Origin: Entamoeba histolytica HM-1:IMSS
Lineage: Eukaryota; Evosea; Mastigamoebida; Endamoebidae
Assembly (NCBI RefSeq): GCF_000208925.1
Contig: NW_001915253.1
Span: forward strand, 1 to 11,753
Direction of reading: 5' to 3'
Length of the DNA: 11,753 nt
Under the pieces are notes generated by a model that saw nothing but the letters and a program-made list of their open reading frames with translations, had not been told where the DNA came from and made no database searches. The translations under genes and the position numbers were made by a program. Of this stretch, positions 7,931-11,753 are shown piece by piece (positions within the stretch are counted from its first letter, which is position 1; every line of letters begins with the position of its first letter).

Positions 7931-9010
7931 TCATTTACCTGTTGATCCAAATCCTTTCTCTCCTCTTATTGTTTCACTTATTTCTTTCACTTCTTCAATT
8001 TTACATTGTTTTATTTTTTCAATAATAAGTTGTGCAACTCTATCTCCTTTCTTGCATTTATATATAGTATTTGAATGATTAAATACTATTACTTTTATTT
8101 CTCCTCTATAATCTTCATCAATAACTCCTCCTCCAATATCAATTCCATATTTAATTGCTAATGATGAACGTGGTGCAACTCTACCATAACAGAAATGTGG
8201 AATTTGTACAGCAATTCCTGTAGAAATTAAACATCTATCATGTGGATAAATAATATTATCATCAATGCTATATAAATCAAAACCTACTGATTGTTCTGTT
8301 CCTCTTGTAGGAATAATTGCATCTTTATGTAATTTTTTAATAAATAATGTTTCTTCATTATTTTCTTTAGAAGTAAAATGTTCATTTAAATAATGTTTAT
8401 AAAGAGTATTAATTTGATTAACATAATAAAAATTCATTTCTGAAATAACTCCTCTATTTCTTTTTATAATTCTTTTCTTTTGATTTTCTTCATTAGCATA
8501 TAAAAATACATGAAATGTTTCATTTTCTATATTTTCTCTTTTTATCCATTCTGTAAAGATATTTCTTGCTATAATATTTGGAGTTGCATAATCAGTTGAA
8601 ATACAATATGTATTATATTTATTATATTCTAATTGGTATTCTTTTTCTATTAAATATATTTTATTCGTAATTTCTTCTCTTTCTTTTTCTGTCATTGTTT
8701 TATCTATTTCACAAAATACTTCAATTGCTTCACGAGGATGTCGTTCAATAATTATTACTTTTTTATTTTTATTATTTTTTAATTGTTCTTCATAACATTG
8801 AAGAATAAATTTTTGTAATGTGTAATTTCTTTCTATTCCATTCCCTACATCTGATATTAACATTTTTCCAATTCTAGGTGAATAATCAATATATTCTTCT
8901 ATTATTCCTACATTCTCTTTATTAAAATATTCAATTAATGCTTGTATTGTTGTTGTTTTTCCAACTCCTATACTTCCACTTATCACAATTATGCCACTAC
9001 GCTTATTCAT
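7931..9010 (-). CDS. Deoxynucleoside kinase-dUTPase fusion protein
   Basis: This intact 359-residue protein has two enzymes. Residues 1 to about 215 form a deoxynucleoside kinase: P-loop GSIGVGKT (12-19), EE at 38-39, IERHP (88-92) followed by EVF, and a full lid pattern KRIIKRNRGVISE (179-191) with Arg180, Arg184, Arg186 and Glu191. Residues about 222-359 form a complete trimeric-type dUTPase with all five motifs in order. These are VGFDLYS (242-248), APRSSL (279-284), GGGVIDEDYRGE (293-304) with likely catalytic Asp298, GDRVAQLI (322-329) and RGEKGFGSTG (349-358). The kinase half would make dNMPs from deoxynucleosides. The dUTPase half hydrolyses dUTP to dUMP and pyrophosphate, keeping uracil out of DNA. 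No linker longer than about 10 residues separates them. The frame ends in TGA right after motif 5, the normal family end, so TGA acts as a stop here. It sits upstream of a paralogous single-domain kinase gene. Confidence 0.9.
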   Translation of the reverse strand: MNKRSGIIVISGSIGVGKTTTIQALIEYFNKENVGIIEEYIDYSPRIGKMLISDVGNGIERNYTLQKFILQCYEEQLKNNKNKKVIIIERHPREAIEVFCEIDKTMTEKEREEITNKIYLIEKEYQLEYNKYNTYCISTDYATPNIIARNIFTEWIKRENIENETFHVFLYANEENQKKRIIKRNRGVISEMNFYYVNQINTLYKHYLNEHFTSKENNEETLFIKKLHKDAIIPTRGTEQSVGFDLYSIDDNIIYPHDRCLISTGIAVQIPHFCYGRVAPRSSLAIKYGIDIGGGVIDEDYRGEIKVIVFNHSNTIYKCKKGDRVAQLIIEKIKQCKIEEVKEISETIRGEKGFGSTGK

Positions 9011-9042
9011 TATCTACGAATGAAAGTAATCAGATGGAGTGC

Positions 9043-9051
9043 ATTAAATAC
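9043..9051 (-). promoter_or_regulatory. TATA-like element of the kinase-dUTPase gene
   Basis: GTATTTAAT on the minus strand, 32 bases before the start codon, matches the Entamoeba GTATTTAAA core element at eight of nine positions and at a suitable distance. The 125-base spacer that holds it is the longest in the right-hand block, which fits a real promoter region. Confidence 0.4.
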
Positions 9052-9135
9052 TAATTAAATTGAGGTTTTATCCTATATATTAACAAAAACTCATAATAAA
9101 TGAAGAATAACTCAGTTATATTTAAATAAAATTGT

Positions 9136-10011
9136 TCATCTCTTTATTTCGTCATCATTCCAAACATCAAATGGTGTTTTCGAATCAATAAAATAACAAA
9201 AACTTTGATTTGGTGATGATTGAACTATATCTACTGCATTTTTATATGTAAGTGTTCCATCAATATAATTTAATATATATACTCCAACAGTACTAACATA
9301 TTCTTTAGTCGTGAATATCATATATCCATTACTATAATATTCACCATAATCTTCTAATTTTTTAATAGTAGATGAATTTCCTGAATCAATTCTATTTGAA
9401 TTAAAGTAAATTTTTGTTTTCTTTGGTGGATCTGTATCAGTATTTATCATAAACATAAATTGAAAGATATACATTTTATGATCAGTACTTGTATTTTTAA
9501 AAGTTTTTGATGAATCAGTTCCCCATGACATTAATGTTGATAAAGGAAATGTGTATGTAATATTCTTCAAATCTTTAATTCCAATTGTGTTAATTATATC
9601 TGCTTGTTTAATTGTTGTATTTTTTGATATTTCTGTGTTAATGTAAGATGTTAAAGATGTCATTTGTAATAATGCTTCTTCATTAGAATAAAATGGTGAA
9701 TATAATGAAGTATTAACAAGAGATGATAAAGATATTAATTGAGTTGTTAAATTATTAATTTCATTCATATTTGTTGTATTTAATGTTGATAATTGCGATA
9801 CATCATCTCGAATATCATTAATATATGTATTTGTTTCTTTCATTTTCTCTTTCATTTCATCTATTTCTTCATTTGTTGTTATATTCTTAACATTAATTGT
9901 TGTTATTCCATCTGTTGTTTTAATTGTATCAAGATAAAATGTGTTGTTGTTGAAATAACGTGTTGTTAAAATATTATTTTTATTTAAATATTTTGAACCA
10001 ATTGCTTCCAT
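9136..10011 (-). CDS. Unknown protein, fibre-like: coiled-coil stalk and beta-rich head
   Basis: I do not recognise a named family for this 291-residue protein. A short N-terminal segment (1-47) is followed by a heptad-like, Asn/Thr/Leu-rich stretch (about 48-112, with EEIDEMKEKMKETNTYIND and NEINNLTTQLISLSSLVN) that should form a coiled coil. From about 140 on, alternating polar and aromatic residues suggest beta strands, ending in VWNDDEIKR. There is no signal peptide, no transmembrane helix and almost no Cys. A stalk with a C-terminal beta head is the usual plan of viral attachment fibres, so a virion fibre is my best guess, by architecture only. Its ATG directly abuts the TAA of the next gene upstream, in the same frame. 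It ends in TGA 125 bases before the kinase-dUTPase gene. Confidence 0.65.
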   Translation of the reverse strand: MEAIGSKYLNKNNILTTRYFNNNTFYLDTIKTTDGITTINVKNITTNEEIDEMKEKMKETNTYINDIRDDVSQLSTLNTTNMNEINNLTTQLISLSSLVNTSLYSPFYSNEEALLQMTSLTSYINTEISKNTTIKQADIINTIGIKDLKNITYTFPLSTLMSWGTDSSKTFKNTSTDHKMYIFQFMFMINTDTDPPKKTKIYFNSNRIDSGNSSTIKKLEDYGEYYSNGYMIFTTKEYVSTVGVYILNYIDGTLTYKNAVDIVQSSPNQSFCYFIDSKTPFDVWNDDEIKR

Positions 10012-10407
10012 TTAATAATGTAAATTAAGTTCTAAGATAAAATATTCATCCCAAAGTCCAACTGGGAAAATACTCTTTCCTTTATAATCTTTAAACCATA
10101 TTTCTATTCTTGTTATATTTTTATTAATATTGAAATGTTTTGGTGTCATATTTCCATATGTTGAAAAACATATCATTTGATCATTTTCTGGTGAATCATA
10201 ATTAAATGAAGCATGACAACTAACTCCAATATCTAATTGCCCATTCAAATTAAAATATACAAAATTCATTACTTCTATTGTTTTAGGATAATTTTCTGAT
10301 GTAATAAATTCCCATGGTAAATTTATTATCCATTTATATGTTTTAAAATCTGCGATTGCATTTTCTCTTGTTATAGTGAAATATCGTTGACAATATAAAT
10401 GTGTCAT
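10012..10407 (-). CDS. Small beta-rich protein of unknown function, possible structural protein
   Basis: This 131-residue protein has no family I can name. It is rich in aromatic residues and reads as alternating beta strands (NFVYFNLNGQLDIGVSCHASF near 48-68, ITRIEIWFKDYKGKSIFP near 98-115). It closes with WDEYFILELNLHY, a hydrophobic last strand. There is no signal peptide or membrane segment. Strand-turn patterns like IEIWFKDYKGK followed by a final FILEL strand are common in small virion proteins and fibre domains, which is suggestive only. The stop codon TAA (10012-10014) is immediately followed, in the same frame, by the ATG of the coiled-coil fibre-like gene. The pair could be one broken gene, a readthrough pair, or two genes packed with no spacer. 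Divergent from the gene at 10428 across 20 bases. Confidence 0.6.
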   Translation of the reverse strand: MTHLYCQRYFTITRENAIADFKTYKWIINLPWEFITSENYPKTIEVMNFVYFNLNGQLDIGVSCHASFNYDSPENDQMICFSTYGNMTPKHFNINKNITRIEIWFKDYKGKSIFPVGLWDEYFILELNLHY

Positions 10408-10427
10408 ATTGATCTAATTATTTATAG
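10408..10427. promoter_or_regulatory. 20-base divergent intergenic region with TATA-like motif on both strands
   Basis: The whole space between two divergent start codons is 20 bases. It contains CTAATTATTTATAG on the plus strand, which reads CTATAAATAATTAG on the minus strand, so one AT block could act as a TATA-like element in both directions. Elements further out would have to lie inside the opposite coding sequence. If the plus-strand gene starts at its second Met (10449) the spacer is 41 bases. Confidence 0.4.
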
Positions 10428-11531
10428 ATGAATACCAAACCAATTAGGATGTCTACTAGTGAATCAAACACAATCCATCGAAAACCAGCACGACCAATAC
10501 GTTCAAGTCAATCAATGGTAAGTGATACTGATTCTAGTGAATCTATAGTAATGGATGATTCATATGATTCATATGATTATCCTCATTCACAAAATTTATC
10601 TTTTCATTCAGACAATACAAATATAAATCTTTCTTCACAATCAAAAATAAGAAATTATATTAAACTATTTATGAAATCTTCATCAAATTTAACTAGTGCT
10701 CCTAGATTTTTAAATTTAGTTTATGTAACTATTCCAAATTCAGTAACTGATTATAAACATGGTAATATGTATGAAGCAATTAAACAAGAAGTAAAGAAAT
10801 ATATTGATGATAATGAAACAAGAATAAATGCTTTATTAACCGCACTTACAAATTTTAAAGTTATTAAGGCTTCAATAGAACCATCAATTAATAATATAAA
10901 TAACACAATCATATCAAAATTAACTCAATTTAATTCTTCTCAATTATTCAATGGAAATGGATTATTTTATTTAATTGAGAATGAATCATCATTAAATACT
11001 ATTGATCTTTTAGTATCAAATATTATTATTACACTTCAAAGAAGAATTATTATTCAGAAAGGAAAATCATCATCAGAGAAAAATCAATTTAATGTTGGTG
11101 AATTTTATGGGTCAGTTGGAAAAACAGTTAAAAAAGAATATACTGTTGGATTAAAAGATTCAATTAATGATCTTAATGCACTTGGAAGAACAAAAAGAGG
11201 GAAGACAACAAAACAATCATCACATAATGAACCAAATGCTTTCAATCTTCATTCTTTTATTTTAGTTTATACTTCATTATCTTCATTAAATAATTATTCT
11301 TTCTTTGGTGGAAAAATCAATGCTATAGCAATTGTTCATTTAATTAATGGAAAAGTTATTCCTAATTGTTTAGGAAATATATGGGTATGTGTTAAAGATT
11401 GGTCAGAAGAAGATGGTAGATGTGGGAAATTTAATGTTGGAAAACAAAATGTTACATGGTGTGGTGGAAAATATCATCCAGATCCTCTTCATGATGATGA
11501 TACTTCAAAATATTTAAAAATCACACTTTAA
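10428..11531 (+). CDS. Unknown protein with Ser-rich disordered N-terminus
   Basis: This 367-residue protein matches no family I recognise. Residues 1-70 are Ser/Asp-rich and probably disordered, with a basic patch near 17-25 and an acidic SDTDSSES run. They include DDSYDSYDY, encoded by a 9-base tandem repeat (GATTCATAT) near 10557-10575. Residues about 75-210 look helical with a possible amphipathic region (EAIKQEVKKYIDDNETRINALL). Residues 210-270 are basic and polar (LGRTKRGKTTKQ). The C-terminal 100 residues look beta-rich, with three Cys and several Trp (NIWVCVKDWSEEDGRCG, VTWCGGKYHPDPLHDDD). The Cys and His might bind a metal, but the spacing is not a standard zinc finger. No signal peptide or membrane helix is seen. 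It is divergent from the small beta protein and convergent, 12 bases away, with the fragment at the window edge. Met at 10449 is an alternative start. Confidence 0.65.
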   Translation: MNTKPIRMSTSESNTIHRKPARPIRSSQSMVSDTDSSESIVMDDSYDSYDYPHSQNLSFHSDNTNINLSSQSKIRNYIKLFMKSSSNLTSAPRFLNLVYVTIPNSVTDYKHGNMYEAIKQEVKKYIDDNETRINALLTALTNFKVIKASIEPSINNINNTIISKLTQFNSSQLFNGNGLFYLIENESSLNTIDLLVSNIIITLQRRIIIQKGKSSSEKNQFNVGEFYGSVGKTVKKEYTVGLKDSINDLNALGRTKRGKTTKQSSHNEPNAFNLHSFILVYTSLSSLNNYSFFGGKINAIAIVHLINGKVIPNCLGNIWVCVKDWSEEDGRCGKFNVGKQNVTWCGGKYHPDPLHDDDTSKYLKITL

Positions 11532-11543
11532 TTTTTAATTCAA

Positions 11544-11753
11544 TTATTTTTTAATAACATTAACATCTCCTGTTAAATTATCTATTTTTAATACTTGTTT
11601 CTTATCCATTCCTAAATAAAGATAATATGCTACTGTTCCACTTGAATTTGCTGCTGTTTGTCGAAAAATATAACTAAAATTCTCTTTAGAATATCCTTTA
11701 AAAATAATAATTGTTGCTACTTGTGTTTTAAATGATGCATTTAAACTTTTCCA
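11544..11753 (-). CDS. C-terminal part of an unknown, possibly fibre-like protein (cut by window edge)
   Basis: The minus strand is open from the window edge to a TAA at 11544-11546, giving the last 69 residues of a longer protein. The sequence alternates hydrophobic and polar residues (VATIIIFKGYSKENFSYIF, then GTVAYYLYLGMDKKQVLKI) and ends NLTGDVNVIKK, which suggests a beta-rich domain. It resembles in style, not by clear identity, the head of the coiled-coil protein at 9136-10011. It is convergent with the 10428-11531 gene at 12 bases. The lack of stops over 69 codons in AT-rich DNA, together with T/A-ending codon use like the neighbouring genes, supports real coding. The start and most of the gene lie outside the window. 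Confidence 0.6.
   Translation of the reverse strand, partial: WKSLNASFKTQVATIIIFKGYSKENFSYIFRQTAANSSGTVAYYLYLGMDKKQVLKIDNLTGDVNVIKK

Noticed and set aside
9555..9570. GTAATATTC, whose complement fits the CRESS NANTATTAC nicking consensus
   Set aside because: It lies inside the fibre-like coding sequence, far from Rep and without a stem, so chance in AT-rich DNA is the better explanation.

Overview
The window looks like nuclear DNA of an Entamoeba-type amoeba carrying virus-derived DNA. Four signs point that way. Base composition is very AT-rich, with long runs of TTATTT and TTCATT type sequence. There is a TLDc-domain gene of the kind expanded in Entamoeba. There is a decayed non-LTR retrotransposon (LINE) relic with a C-terminal CPLC zinc knuckle. 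Finally, an exact GTATTTAAA core promoter element and TAATT plus U-rich 3' signals are present. No rRNA, tRNA or CRISPR array was seen. The species cannot be fixed from the sequence alone.

Layout. Positions 1-1389 are AT-rich and A-rich on the plus strand, with no convincing gene. About 1390-2459 (minus) is a LINE reverse-transcriptase relic broken by frameshifts and stops. Positions 2460-3776 are T-rich intergenic DNA. Positions 3777-4340 (minus) hold an intact TLDc protein. Positions 4594-7223 (plus) hold a Rep gene followed by a Cap gene of a circular Rep-encoding single-stranded (CRESS) DNA virus. Each is otherwise open but interrupted by a single in-frame TGA, and Cap runs on into a roughly 109-codon tail not expected of a capsid.

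The character then changes. From 7232 to 11753 about 96% of the sequence is coding, with spacers of 0, 12, 20, 39 and 125 bases. This block contains a deoxynucleoside kinase-like gene and a paralogous kinase fused to a complete dUTPase. It also contains two abutting genes that look like virion or fibre-type beta proteins, a divergent orphan gene, and the C-terminal end of another possible fibre-like gene cut by the window edge.

Interpretation. Rep-Cap is best read as an endogenous CRESS virus copy: Rep would nick and unwind viral DNA, Cap would package it, and both are now probably non-functional. The compact right-hand block is the most novel part. It may be a fragment of a double-stranded DNA virus or Polinton-like element that carries its own dNTP salvage (two kinases) and dUTP removal (dUTPase) together with structural or attachment proteins. 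That reading is inference: no DNA polymerase, packaging ATPase, integrase or major capsid gene lies inside this window. If right, the site holds two unrelated viral lineages side by side in a host whose close relatives are reported to lack ribonucleotide reductase and thymidylate synthase.
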